NCBI RefSeq assembly: GCF_016658545.1
Contig: NZ_JACVZC010000011.1
Coordinates: 20,630 to 84,629 of the forward strand
DNA from: Pseudomonas sp. S37
GTDB lineage: Bacteria > Pseudomonadota > Gammaproteobacteria > Pseudomonadales > Pseudomonadaceae
Direction of reading: 5' to 3'
Length of the DNA: 64,000 nucleotides
Shown here: piece after piece, positions 45,268 to 53,689 of the stretch
How the letters are laid out: each line of letters begins with the position of its first letter
Numbering within the stretch: position 1 is the first letter of the stretch
Program-made: the position numbers and the translations under genes
The notes under the pieces: model-generated
The model's database searches: none
The model's input: the letters and a program-made list of their open reading frames with translations, nothing else
Told to the model about the DNA's origin: nothing

Positions 45268-46374
45268 CTAATTGCAAGCCCCGGTGGCCACCACGGCTTG
45301 TAGCGCTTGTGCCTTGCTCATCCCGTCGGCGCTGGCCTGCTCCAGGCAGCGCAGTTGCAGGTCGGCATGAGTGCCGTCACGCAGCAAGTGCCGGGCATGC
45401 TGGCAGGCGCGCTCGGCCTCCACGCTATCGATTGGCAGGTGCTCCTGCAATTGGGCCAGCCAGCCTTGTGCCGTAACCGGCTGCTGCGCATGCATGCCGA
45501 TGAACGCGCCGTGGCGCCCATGGCGCATGGCGCGCCAGTAGTTTTCCTGAGCAACCCAGCGCAACTCGCGGTAGCACGGCAGCGGGTCATGACGGTACCT
45601 GATGCTGTGCTCCACCAAGTGGCGAAACAGCGCAGCGATGCACAGCGCATCTTCCAGGTGCGGGCAGCCATCGCAGATACGCAGCTCCACCGTCGGAAAG
45701 CGCCGGGATGGCCGCAGCGCCCACCAGAAGTCGCCGTCGTTGGCCAGCGAGCCAGTGCGCTGCAGCAGCGCACGGTAGCGTTCGTACGCGGCCCAGTCCG
45801 GCAAGGCTTCGGGCAGGCCCATGTGTGGCCACTCGCCGCAAAGTACCCGGCGGTAACTCATGTAGCCGGTACGCTGGCCGCCCCACAATGGTGATGACGT
45901 ACTCAAAACCAGCAGCAAGGGCAGCCAGGCCAGCAGGCGGTTGATCAGTTGCATACGGTCACACCCCGGCGGTACGCCTACATGCACATGCAGGCCATTG
46001 ACCAGGCTGCGTCGGGCAACCAGTTGGTAGTCATCGAATAGCTGTTGGTAATGCGCTGGCGTAGCCGGCTTTTGCCGCAACCAGGCGGCGCTGGGGTGGC
46101 TGGCTGCGCCGTACAAGCCCATGCCCTCCTCGGCCAACAACGTGCCCAGCCGCTGGCGGCTGTGCTGGAAGAACTCGCGTGCTTCATGCAGGTTGCTGAA
46201 CACCGGCGAGGCCACTTCGATCTGGCTGCAGAACATCTCTTGGGCAAAGTATTGGCCCAGCGCCTCGCGACAACGGCCGATCAGCGCAGGTGACGGGCTG
46301 GCGGGCACTTGCCCCGAGCCCAGCCGAACCAGCAGGTACTCTTCTTCAATGCCGAACGTACAAGGCTGGGCCAT
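45268..46374 (-). CDS. YbdK-type glutamate-cysteine ligase-like carboxylate-amine ligase
   Basis: 368 residues with the GCS2 pattern: FGIEEEYLLV (metal-binding Glu cluster), VNGLHVHVGVP, and PTVELRICD. YbdK proteins join the gamma-carboxyl of glutamate (or other acids) to amines with ATP; the physiological substrate is generally unknown. The C-terminus (about 300-368) is helical. ATG 46374 follows TGAGG, 6 bp after the methyltransferase stop. Operon context suggests a specialised amide-forming role rather than glutathione synthesis. Confidence 0.82.
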   Translation of the reverse strand: MAQPCTFGIEEEYLLVRLGSGQVPASPSPALIGRCREALGQYFAQEMFCSQIEVASPVFSNLHEAREFFQHSRQRLGTLLAEEGMGLYGAASHPSAAWLRQKPATPAHYQQLFDDYQLVARRSLVNGLHVHVGVPPGCDRMQLINRLLAWLPLLLVLSTSSPLWGGQRTGYMSYRRVLCGEWPHMGLPEALPDWAAYERYRALLQRTGSLANDGDFWWALRPSRRFPTVELRICDGCPHLEDALCIAALFRHLVEHSIRYRHDPLPCYRELRWVAQENYWRAMRHGRHGAFIGMHAQQPVTAQGWLAQLQEHLPIDSVEAERACQHARHLLRDGTHADLQLRCLEQASADGMSKAQALQAVVATGACN

Positions 46375-46380
46375 GGTGCC

Positions 46381-47334
46381 TCAGCGGTTGCGGGTGACAG
46401 TGAGGGCTACGGCGGCGATGCGTTCGACCTGCTCGTAACCCGGTTCGGCCAGCTGTTCGCCAAACACATCCGGATCGATCTCGCGGTATACCCAGGCCCA
46501 CTCCGGGCCGGCCAGGCGCAGGCGGATGGCTTCAAGCAAGGCATCGCGGCCGTCGACAATGGCCACGCCGGTGTACAGCAGCAAGGTGCCGTGCCGGCTC
46601 AGGCGCTCGCGGGCCTGTTCGATGATGCGCAGCGACAGCTCGGCACCCAGTGCGCCACCGCCGTGGCGATAGGTTCGGGCGCTGCGGTCAAGCATGTAGG
46701 GCGGGTTGGCAACGATCAGGTCGAAGGTGCCGGTGATGCCCTCCAGCAAGTCACTGCGTGCCACCGACACATTGCTGACGCCCGCCAGCGCGGCGTTTAT
46801 GGCGGCATGGCGCAGTGCCATGGGGTTGATGTCCACGGCGCTGACCTGCGCATGCTGGGCGGCGCGGGCGATCAACAGCGCGCCCACGCCACTGCCACAA
46901 CCGATGTCCACGGCATGCTCGACGCGGGTGGGGTTATGTTGCAGGTAATCGTGAATGACCTGGGCAAAGCGGTAGCTGTCCGGGCCGAAGAACACCGCAT
47001 CGCTGGCCTCGGTGGGGAACGCCGAGTGCACCAGCAACAGCTCGTCCAGGCTGGACCAGCGCACCGCACTGGCCATCAGTTCCCCGTGCGGCACCAGCAC
47101 CTGGGCGCGTTCGAGCAACTGCAGTTCGTCTGCCGACAGCAAACCAGGGGCGAACGGGCGGCTCCAGCCGAACACATCACGCAGGGTTCTCGCCTGCCCA
47201 CAGCCCTCACGGGCGTTGACCCGGGCGTGGGTGGCTGGTGTCACACAGGTAAAACGATAGCCATCGGCGCGCAGGCGCTGGCCCAGTTGCAGCAGCGCCT
47301 GGTCGGCCTCGGTCTGGCGGGGATCAAGCATCAT
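46381..47334 (-). CDS. NPPY-type SAM-dependent methyltransferase
   Basis: 317 residues. SAM motif DIGCGSGVGALL (143-154), acidic AVDINPMAL, and NPPYM (210-214), the motif of enzymes that methylate planar nitrogens (bases, Gln amide). The N-terminal 100 residues form a separate domain, as in RlmG/PrmC-like enzymes. Start ATGATG at 47334 shares one base with the upstream stop (TGATG). Nitrogen methylation of a metabolite made with YbdK and the diiron protein is an inference. Confidence 0.8.
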   Translation of the reverse strand: MMLDPRQTEADQALLQLGQRLRADGYRFTCVTPATHARVNAREGCGQARTLRDVFGWSRPFAPGLLSADELQLLERAQVLVPHGELMASAVRWSSLDELLLVHSAFPTEASDAVFFGPDSYRFAQVIHDYLQHNPTRVEHAVDIGCGSGVGALLIARAAQHAQVSAVDINPMALRHAAINAALAGVSNVSVARSDLLEGITGTFDLIVANPPYMLDRSARTYRHGGGALGAELSLRIIEQARERLSRHGTLLLYTGVAIVDGRDALLEAIRLRLAGPEWAWVYREIDPDVFGEQLAEPGYEQVERIAAVALTVTRNR

Positions 47335-48665
47335 CAGCGGGGTTCCTCCTGCAGCAAGCCGGTTGTGCGGATATAAGCGCGTGTGGCCAACAGGCCGTCG
47401 GGTGTCGCATGGCGGTTGCCGGCCATGCGCTCGATCAGCGTGGCAGGGTCATCACCAGCCAGGCTGTCGGACAGTGCTCCCTGGGCGTTGGGCAAGCCCC
47501 AGCTGCCAGGTGCCACGCGGCGGATGTGCGGGCGCCAGTCGTCGGCGATCCAGTCATGCCACAGCTGCTTTTCGTAGGCGTTGAACACGCCGAACATTAC
47601 CGCAGCAGGGCCGTCGATCAGGCTCCACCAGCGGCTGTCTGCCGGCGACTGGCCGCGGCGAATCCAGCCCTGAGCCTGCAATGCGCCAACAAACGCGGGT
47701 ATCGCGCCGGGTTCGGCGAGCCATTGATTGATGGTGCGTTGCTGCAGGCGGCAGCGGTCGGCATGCATGAACTGGCCATACACCCGCTTGCGCTCCAGCG
47801 CCGCGAACAGTTCTGCCTGCAAGTCGAACTGGCGGATCAGGTCAGGCGCTGCAATACCCAGGTCATTCAGCCGATAGCCGCAACGCACCCTGGCGTAGAA
47901 TGCCTGCCGGTCGTGCTGCGGGCACAACTGGCGCAGTGCCTGGATAGACAGCTGGGCGTGGCCGCTGGCGGCATTGTCGATGGTCACGTGCAACTGGAAG
48001 TATTGGCCGTCGATGCCAAGTTCGGCCAGCTCATACGTGGTGATCAGCAGGTGCAGCGGTGGCTGCTCGTAGCCCAGGTTGTAGCCAATCACCTCCGGCA
48101 GGTAGTCGTCGCCATGCCGCCCCAGGGCCAGCTGCAGCGTGCCTTGCAAATAGCGCGTGTCGTCCAGCGGCATGGCTTCGGTACAACCCAGCCGGCCCAG
48201 CAGGCGTTGGTAGATGAGCACGTGGTTGCAGCGAGGGTCGCCGTTGCCCAGCTCCTCCAGGTAGGTACGGATCAGCCCGTGGAAACGTGGGTCGCGCCAG
48301 TGCTGCAGGGTGCTGTGCAGCCATGCACCGTCCACGGCCTTGGTCGGTGCGACTTGTTGCAGAAACCACAGCGCGTGCGCGCGGTTGGCAAAGAACCGGC
48401 GCGGTGCACCTTGGCGGCGCTGCTCCAGGTACTCGGCATAGCCGGCGGCAACCTTGGCGGCATGGGCGGCGCTCCAGGCCGGCAGGCGTGAGGGTGCATC
48501 GGGCAGGTCATCCGGTAGCTGCGCAGCACCTGCCAACTGTGCGGCCAGCCAGGCGGCGCTGCTTTCATGCTGACCCTCCAATAGCGCCTGGTAACGCTGT
48601 TGCAGGGTGTGAGCGCCTGCGGCCGCTTGTGCAGTTGCAGCAGTGTTGCGGTTCATCACCGTCAT
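47334..48665 (-). CDS. Iron-containing redox enzyme, heme-oxygenase-like diiron (HDO) family
   Basis: 443 residues. The C-terminal two thirds (about 150-430) are all-helical with the family motif HVTIDNAASGH (His226, Asp230, His236), preceded by helices with further Glu/His. HDO enzymes (UndA, SznF, BesC-type) use two irons and O2 for N-oxygenation or C-C cleavage in small-molecule pathways. The N-terminal 100 residues are Ala-rich and unassigned. ATG 48665 follows AAGGAGC. Coupled by one base to the methyltransferase. Confidence 0.75.
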   Translation of the reverse strand: MTVMNRNTAATAQAAAGAHTLQQRYQALLEGQHESSAAWLAAQLAGAAQLPDDLPDAPSRLPAWSAAHAAKVAAGYAEYLEQRRQGAPRRFFANRAHALWFLQQVAPTKAVDGAWLHSTLQHWRDPRFHGLIRTYLEELGNGDPRCNHVLIYQRLLGRLGCTEAMPLDDTRYLQGTLQLALGRHGDDYLPEVIGYNLGYEQPPLHLLITTYELAELGIDGQYFQLHVTIDNAASGHAQLSIQALRQLCPQHDRQAFYARVRCGYRLNDLGIAAPDLIRQFDLQAELFAALERKRVYGQFMHADRCRLQQRTINQWLAEPGAIPAFVGALQAQGWIRRGQSPADSRWWSLIDGPAAVMFGVFNAYEKQLWHDWIADDWRPHIRRVAPGSWGLPNAQGALSDSLAGDDPATLIERMAGNRHATPDGLLATRAYIRTTGLLQEEPR

Positions 48666-48683
48666 ACCGTGCTCCTTGTCTGC

Positions 48684-48881
48684 TTACGGGCTCGGTTTCT
48701 GCCCCGGCATCGGTTCGGGGTCGGGTGCGGGCTGGGGTGCCGGTTTGGCATCGGGTTGCTGCATCTGCAGCGAGGGCTTGCTGGGGTCGGCATCCTTGCC
48801 CGGGTGGTTGTTGTCGCGGTCGAAACAGCCGCCGAGCAAGGTCAGCGAGCCCATCAGAACTATCAGAGGTGTCAGTCGCAT
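48684..48881 (-). CDS. Proline-rich small lipoprotein
   Basis: 65 residues. Lipobox LGGC (Cys19) follows a short hydrophobic signal. The mature part is a Pro/Asp/Lys-rich tail (PAPQPAPDPEPMPG), probably unstructured, extending from the membrane. GGGAGAG precedes the ATG at 48881. It is 18 bp upstream of the diiron-protein gene on the same strand and could be first in that operon. Confidence 0.7.
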   Translation of the reverse strand: MRLTPLIVLMGSLTLLGGCFDRDNNHPGKDADPSKPSLQMQQPDAKPAPQPAPDPEPMPGQKPSP

Positions 48882-48904
48882 GGGTACTCTCCCTCTTGAT
48901 TGAT

Positions 48905-48932
48905 TGCAGTGCCAGGTGGCCCCGGCACTGCA
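48905..48932 (-). terminator. Hairpin downstream of the second KGG gene
   Basis: TGCAGTGCC / GGCACTGCA form a perfect 9-bp stem with a 10-base loop, 11 bp past the KGG stop and 24 bp before the lipoprotein start. No T tract. It shares the GTGCC arm type with the hairpin after the other KGG gene. Confidence 0.5.
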
Positions 48933-48942
48933 CGTCGGTCAG

Positions 48943-49125
48943 TTACGAGCGGCCGCCCTTGCGGCCCGACTCGCGGTCGTGCGGCGTATTGCTGCCCGAG
49001 GACTGGCCGCCCTTGCGGCTGGCCTCGGACGCCTTCTCACGGTCATTGGCGAAGTTGCCTGGGTTCTTGGTGCCGCCTTGGCTGCCTTGTTGGTTGCCGG
49101 TGCGGCTGTTGTCTTTGTTGGCCAT
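48943..49125 (-). CDS. KGG-repeat stress-induced protein, second copy
   Basis: 60 residues, hydrophilic, with PGNFANDREKASEASRKGGQ and a second, degenerate RESGRKGG unit; paralogous to the protein encoded at 26966-27175. Start ATG 49125 with TGAGGT 10 bases upstream; a TTG three codons earlier is possible. Probably RpoS-type or stress induced, by analogy with E. coli YciG; molecular function unknown. Confidence 0.78.
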   Translation of the reverse strand: MANKDNSRTGNQQGSQGGTKNPGNFANDREKASEASRKGGQSSGSNTPHDRESGRKGGRS

Positions 49126-49272
49126 GGTCTTCAAACCTCATATGACTTCGGAATGCACGGCAAGCTGCCGTACACAAGTTCGGAGTTCGGCAATATGGGC
49201 GGATTCGTTTTATTGCGAAGGGTTCGGACCGGTGGCGTTAAATAAGCGGCAAGGCCATATTTGGCGCGCCTT

Positions 49273-50556
49273 TCAGTCGTGCGGCGGGCTCTCCATGCGC
49301 GCCTGACGGCGGCCCAGCCAACCACCGGTTGCCGCCCAGCCTACGGCCAGTGCCGCACCGATCAGCATCGCCAGCTGCGGGTGTTCGCCCATCACGTCCA
49401 GTGCACGCTTGACCCAGCCGCTGAGGGCATCGCCGCCACGGTAGACCACGGTGTCGATGAAGTTCTTGGCCTTGTACTTGTCCTCGGCAGGCAGCACGGT
49501 GAACAGCATCTCGCGCCCAGGCCGTACCAGTGCATATTCACCGGCCCGGCGCACCACCATCACCACCACGAACACGGCAAAAACCGGCGCCAGGGCCAGC
49601 CACAAAAAACCTGCGGCCATTACCAGCGGTACCGCCACCAGCAATACCCCTACCCCCATACGCCGCGCCAGACGCCCGGTAAGGAATACCTGCGTGAGGA
49701 TGGCCAGAGCCTGCACGACGCTGTCGATCAGGCCGAACACCTGGGTTTGCCGGGTGCGGTCGGTGAAGGTTTCGCTGACGATGCGCGCCTGCTCGAAGTA
49801 CAGGAAGGTGCTGACGCTGGCCAGCAACACCACGAACAAGGCGATGCCCAGCAGATACGGCGAGCGCAACACCGCAGTCGCCCCGGCAAACGGGTTGCCG
49901 CCCAATGGCCGCGAGTCGGCGCGCTTCGCCTGCGCCGGCAGCGGCTGGTACGCCCGCCAGCGTTGCAGGAACAGGCTTGCACCGACACTGCCGAGCAGAA
50001 ATGCCGCGGCCAGCAGCAACAGCCCGGCATGGCCCAATGGCGCCACCAGCAAGGTGCCGAGGATCGGGCCGCTGAGCCCCCCCAGGCTGGCCCCGGCTGC
50101 CAGCAAGCCGAACAGGCGCTTGCCCTGCGCAGTCGAGAACAGGTCGGCCAATACGCTCCAGGCCAGCGAGATGGTCAGCAGGTTGAACACCGACAGCCAG
50201 ATGTAGAACGCCCGGGCGGTCCACAGGTCGTCGGGGTTGCGGGCAAGTAGCGCGGCGAACAGCACCAGATTGCTGGTAAAGAAGCCGTAGGTCCATGGCA
50301 GGATATGGCGGCGTTGCACCCTGGACGCCAGCCAGCCAAACAGTGGCAGGCACGCCAGGGTGGCAATGAAGGTGCCGGTGAACAGCCATTGCAGGTTGTC
50401 CACGCCGCCGGCAACGCCCATGGTTTCACGCACCGGGCGCAGCATGAAGTAACCGGTGAACAACAGGTAGAACAGCAGCAGGCCGGCGATCACCGCCGGC
50501 CCCTCGCCGGGCTGGATGTTCAGCCCTTGGTCCAGGCGCCGCCGCCAGGCATTCAT
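49273..50556 (-). CDS. NTP/NTP-translocase-like (MFS-type) membrane transporter
   Basis: 427 residues with about 12 membrane helices. LLLFYLLFTGYFMLRPVRETMGVAGG at the start resembles the ATP/ADP translocase (AAA) family rather than typical sugar MFS proteins. VRRAGEYALVRPGREMLFTVLPAEDKYKAKNFIDT is a further AAA-like block. In free-living bacteria such proteins have unknown substrates. ATG 50556 follows TGAGG, 4 bp after the aldo/keto reductase stop, so the two are in one operon. Confidence 0.75.
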   Translation of the reverse strand: MNAWRRRLDQGLNIQPGEGPAVIAGLLLFYLLFTGYFMLRPVRETMGVAGGVDNLQWLFTGTFIATLACLPLFGWLASRVQRRHILPWTYGFFTSNLVLFAALLARNPDDLWTARAFYIWLSVFNLLTISLAWSVLADLFSTAQGKRLFGLLAAGASLGGLSGPILGTLLVAPLGHAGLLLLAAAFLLGSVGASLFLQRWRAYQPLPAQAKRADSRPLGGNPFAGATAVLRSPYLLGIALFVVLLASVSTFLYFEQARIVSETFTDRTRQTQVFGLIDSVVQALAILTQVFLTGRLARRMGVGVLLVAVPLVMAAGFLWLALAPVFAVFVVVMVVRRAGEYALVRPGREMLFTVLPAEDKYKAKNFIDTVVYRGGDALSGWVKRALDVMGEHPQLAMLIGAALAVGWAATGGWLGRRQARMESPPHD

Positions 50557-50560
50557 GGCC

Positions 50561-51469
50561 TCAGGTAAACTGCTTGATCAGCGCCTGCTGCTGCGCCTGG
50601 GTAAGCATTGGCTCATGCCCGGCCTTGAGCTGGTCTAGCTGGCGGTCCGGCCGACCGGTAGCGGGAATGACCGTGGTCACCGCCGGGTGGCTGATGGCGA
50701 ACTTGAGAAACAGCTGCGCCCAGCTGCCGATGCCGGCTTCTGCGGCCCAACCGGGCAATGCCTGGTCCTTGACCCGGGCAAACAGGCGGCCATCGTCGAA
50801 GGCGCGGTTGATCAGCACTGCAACACCCTTGTCGTGGCACAGCGGCAGCAGCTCGCGGGCAGCGTCGGGGGCGTTGACCGAGTAGTTTATCTGGATAAAG
50901 TCCAGCGGCTCGCTGCGCACGATACGGGCAACCTCGTCCTGGCCACTGTTCAGGTAGTGGGTGATGCCGACGTAGCGGGTCTTGCCCTGCTGCTTCAGCT
51001 CGCGGGCATAGGGCAGTTGGGTCTGCCAGTCGCGCAGGTTGTGGATCTGCAGCAAGTCGACCTTGTCGGTGCGCAGGCTCTTGAGGCTGCCGGCCCATTG
51101 CGCTTCGGCGTCGGCGTGGCTGTTGGCGGCGATCTTGGTAGCAATGAAGCACTGCCGGTGCCAGCCACCCTCCTCCAGTAACTGGCCAAGAATGCTGTCG
51201 GCACCACCGTAGTTGGGCGAGGTGTCGATTACCCGCCCGCCACCGTTGAAAAACGCTTTGAGCACTGTTTTCAGTTGCTGGTACTCGGCCGAGCCAGCCA
51301 CTACTTCGAAACTGCCGGAAGTGCCCGCCCCGATCACCGGCAAGGCTTCACCGGTAGCGGGCACTTTGCGGGTCAGCAAACCAGCCGGGGTGGCGGCGTG
51401 CAACCAAGGGGTTGCAGCCAATACGCCCAAGGCGGCGCCGGCGCGTAGGACATCACGACGTGCGTACAT
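50561..51469 (-). CDS. Tat-exported aldo/keto reductase
   Basis: 302 residues. The N-terminus ARRDVLRAGAALGVLAATPWLHAA is a twin-arginine signal (RRDVLRAG), unusual for this NADPH-type family. The catalytic tetrad is intact: Asp82 and Tyr87 in VIDTSPNYGG, Lys112 in ATKIA and His143 in QIHNL. A periplasmic location implies the cofactor is bound before export or the substrate is outside. ATG 51469 with GGGGA upstream. Coupled with the transporter gene downstream. Confidence 0.82.
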   Translation of the reverse strand: MYARRDVLRAGAALGVLAATPWLHAATPAGLLTRKVPATGEALPVIGAGTSGSFEVVAGSAEYQQLKTVLKAFFNGGGRVIDTSPNYGGADSILGQLLEEGGWHRQCFIATKIAANSHADAEAQWAGSLKSLRTDKVDLLQIHNLRDWQTQLPYARELKQQGKTRYVGITHYLNSGQDEVARIVRSEPLDFIQINYSVNAPDAARELLPLCHDKGVAVLINRAFDDGRLFARVKDQALPGWAAEAGIGSWAQLFLKFAISHPAVTTVIPATGRPDRQLDQLKAGHEPMLTQAQQQALIKQFT

Positions 51470-51558
51470 GGAAAAGTCCCCGTCATGAATCGGAAACTTT
51501 CAAGGCTAGCCGCTCTATCCTGCGCCGGTGGGTGTTTCTGTATCTGGATGTTTAGTAA

Positions 51559-52422
51559 TCAGGCCTGCAGCAGTTGGCTCAGGTCGACACCCGCCGCCCC
51601 CATTGGCGGGCACCAGTAGTAACCACCGGTCAGGGGCCGGCTGAAGCGGTACAGGCCGTCGATGATGCCGTCTTCCAGGCCGCTCATGCGCCGCAACTGC
51701 ACCTCGAAGGCGTCGAAGCTGTGGCCCAGGGCAACGAAGGCCAGGCCGGCACCGCGCGAGTCGGCCCAGGCCACCGAGCGTCGCACCATGAATGCCTCGG
51801 GCGCGAAGCTTTCCTGGGCGGTGCGCTTGACGTGGGCGGACTCGGGAGCGTCGTCGAGTTCTTCGTTGTCGCTCAGGCGGCGGCCGATGATGTTGTCCTG
51901 GTCGGCCTGGGGCAGCGACTTGAAGTATTCAAGGTCGTGCTTCCACAGCTGGAACGCCGCAAAACTGGAGCCGTCGGCGGCAATCGCTGCCTGCACGGCG
52001 TCTTCGTCTACCGGGTTTTCGGTGCCGTCTTCGTAACCGGTCAGGTCATGCCCGCCACGGTGCAGGAAGCCGTCGACGCTGTCGGCCAGGCGCAGGGCCG
52101 GTGCCAGCGCCTGCTCCAGGGCCTGGGCGCGCAGCAGCAGGTCGCCACGTTCGTTGCCGCGCAACCACAGCCACAGGGCGTGCTGTGTGCTTGGGTTCTC
52201 GACGGCCGCGTCCAGCAGCGGGAAAGCCCGCAAGCCCGGCACTTCGCGGCCCAGGGCTTTGGCCATTGGCGCACCCACGCCAAGGATCAGCTGTACGCCA
52301 TCGACCTGCGGCAGCAAGGCATCCAGCGCGGCAGGCAATGCCTCAGGCGACTGCAGGGTGAAGAACAGGTGACGGGCGTGCGCCGGCACCGGGTGGGCAA
52401 GCAGACCTTGCTGGAACGGCAT
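51559..52422 (-). CDS. DyP-type heme peroxidase (B class)
   Basis: 287 residues. GYEDG (129-133) is the GxxDG motif with the distal Asp132, His197 in SAHVKR is the proximal heme ligand, and VRRSVAW carries the distal Arg. Length and lack of a Tat signal fit the cytoplasmic or encapsulin-loaded B class. It oxidises dyes, phenols or Mn with H2O2. No encapsulin gene is adjacent. ATG at 52422; the 184-bp gap to the divergent BASS gene carries a palindrome. Confidence 0.85.
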   Translation of the reverse strand: MPFQQGLLAHPVPAHARHLFFTLQSPEALPAALDALLPQVDGVQLILGVGAPMAKALGREVPGLRAFPLLDAAVENPSTQHALWLWLRGNERGDLLLRAQALEQALAPALRLADSVDGFLHRGGHDLTGYEDGTENPVDEDAVQAAIAADGSSFAAFQLWKHDLEYFKSLPQADQDNIIGRRLSDNEELDDAPESAHVKRTAQESFAPEAFMVRRSVAWADSRGAGLAFVALGHSFDAFEVQLRRMSGLEDGIIDGLYRFSRPLTGGYYWCPPMGAAGVDLSQLLQA

Positions 52423-52508
52423 GACAGGCTAATCCTCGGTAAAAACGGGAATGCTACTGTGCCTGCAAGCCTACTGCAACGCGGCATGCAGCCCCATCCG
52501 CCGCTGCG

Positions 52509-52531
52509 CTTGGTAACAAACGGTTACCAAG
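52509..52531. promoter_or_regulatory. Palindromic operator candidate between DyP and BASS genes
   Basis: CTTGGTAAC-AAACG-GTTACCAAG is a perfect 9-bp inverted repeat with a 5-bp centre, in the divergent intergenic region. The form suits a dimeric regulator (LysR, TetR or MarR type), but no regulator gene is adjacent. Confidence 0.5.
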
Positions 52532-52606
52532 AGCTGGCCCTTTGCGATTAGCTATCAATCAACGCCGACCTACACTGCTCGGGATCCTTCGCCCGAGAGA
52601 ACGCCC

Positions 52607-53506
52607 ATGACCGCCTCGCCCTTGCTTACCGCTGTTCTGCCGCTTGCCTTGGGCATCATCATGCTCGGCCTAGGCTTATCGCTGACCCTGGCCGACTTCG
52701 CACGGGTGGTGAAATACCCCAAACCGGTGGTAATCGGCCTGGCCTGCCAGATTCTGCTGTTGCCGCTGGTGTGCTTTTTGATTGCCAACGGCTTCGGCCT
52801 GGAATCGGCGCTGGCGGTGGGGCTGATGCTGCTGGCCGCCTCGCCGGGCGGCACCACCGCCAACCTGTTCAGCCACCTGGCCCACGGCGATGTGGCGTTG
52901 AACATCACCCTCACGGCGGTCAACTCGCTGATCGCGATCCTGACCATGCCGTTGCTGGTGAACCTGTCGCTGAGCTGGTTCATGGCCTCGGACCAGGCTA
53001 TCCCGCTGCAGTTCGCCAAGGTCATGCAGGTGTTCGCCATTGTCCTGCTGCCGGTGGCGCTGGGCATGCTGATTCGCCATTTCGCCGCGGCGTTTGCTGC
53101 GCGGATGGAGAAACCGATGAAGCTGGTGGCGGCGTTGTTCCTGGCGTTCACCATTGTCCTGGCCCTGGCCAAGGACTGGCAGACGGTGGTCGAGTACGCA
53201 CCGGTGGTGGGCCTGGCGGCGCTGCTGTTCAACCTGCTGAGCCTGGCGGTTGGCTATTGGGTGCCGCGCTTGCTGAACATTCCCAAGCGCCAGGCGATTG
53301 CCATCGGCATGGAGATCGGCATTCACAACGGCACGTTGGCGATTGCCCTGGCGTTGAGCCCTTCGCTGCTGAACAACCCGACCATGGCGGTGCCGGCGGC
53401 GCTGTACAGCCTGATCATGTTCTTTACCGCGGCGGGGTTTGGCTGGTGGGTGAGCCGGGGGCATGTGGCAGCACAGCATGAGGGGGAAACAGCAAACCAA
53501 GGCTGA
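52607..53506 (+). CDS. Bile acid:sodium symporter (BASS) family transporter
   Basis: 299 residues, about nine to ten membrane helices. Family segments: GLGLSLTLADF, SPGGTTANLFSHLAHGDVALNITLTAVNS (crossover helix) and GMEIGIHNGTLAIALA (second crossover). Bacterial homologues carry organic anions such as pantoate or keto acids, with Na+. ATG 52607 follows CGAGAGAA. Divergent from the DyP gene, followed by REP DNA. Confidence 0.82.
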   Translation: MTASPLLTAVLPLALGIIMLGLGLSLTLADFARVVKYPKPVVIGLACQILLLPLVCFLIANGFGLESALAVGLMLLAASPGGTTANLFSHLAHGDVALNITLTAVNSLIAILTMPLLVNLSLSWFMASDQAIPLQFAKVMQVFAIVLLPVALGMLIRHFAAAFAARMEKPMKLVAALFLAFTIVLALAKDWQTVVEYAPVVGLAALLFNLLSLAVGYWVPRLLNIPKRQAIAIGMEIGIHNGTLAIALALSPSLLNNPTMAVPAALYSLIMFFTAAGFGWWVSRGHVAAQHEGETANQG

Positions 53507-53531
53507 CTGAGTTCGCAAGCGGCCCGCATAC

Positions 53532-53678
53532 CCTGTGGGCTTTAGCCGCGAAGAATCCAACGCGGTGCATGGCACCGGCTACGCCGGTGTTCGCGGCTAA
53601 AGCCGCTCCCACAGTGTCCCTGCCAATTCAATGAATTATGTGCAGTTCCATCAGAGCGGGTTTACCCGCGAACAGGCC
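53532..53678. repeat. REP cluster
   Basis: A diverged composite module (TGTGGGCTTTAGCCGCGAAG, CAACGCGGTGCATGGCACCGGC, TTCGCGGCTAAAGCCGCTCC) at 53532-53613 and a partial REP (AGAGCGGGTTTACCCGCGAA) at 53653-53672, between the BASS gene and the convergent crtZ-like gene. Confidence 0.8.
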
Positions 53679-53689
53679 AGAACAGGCTG

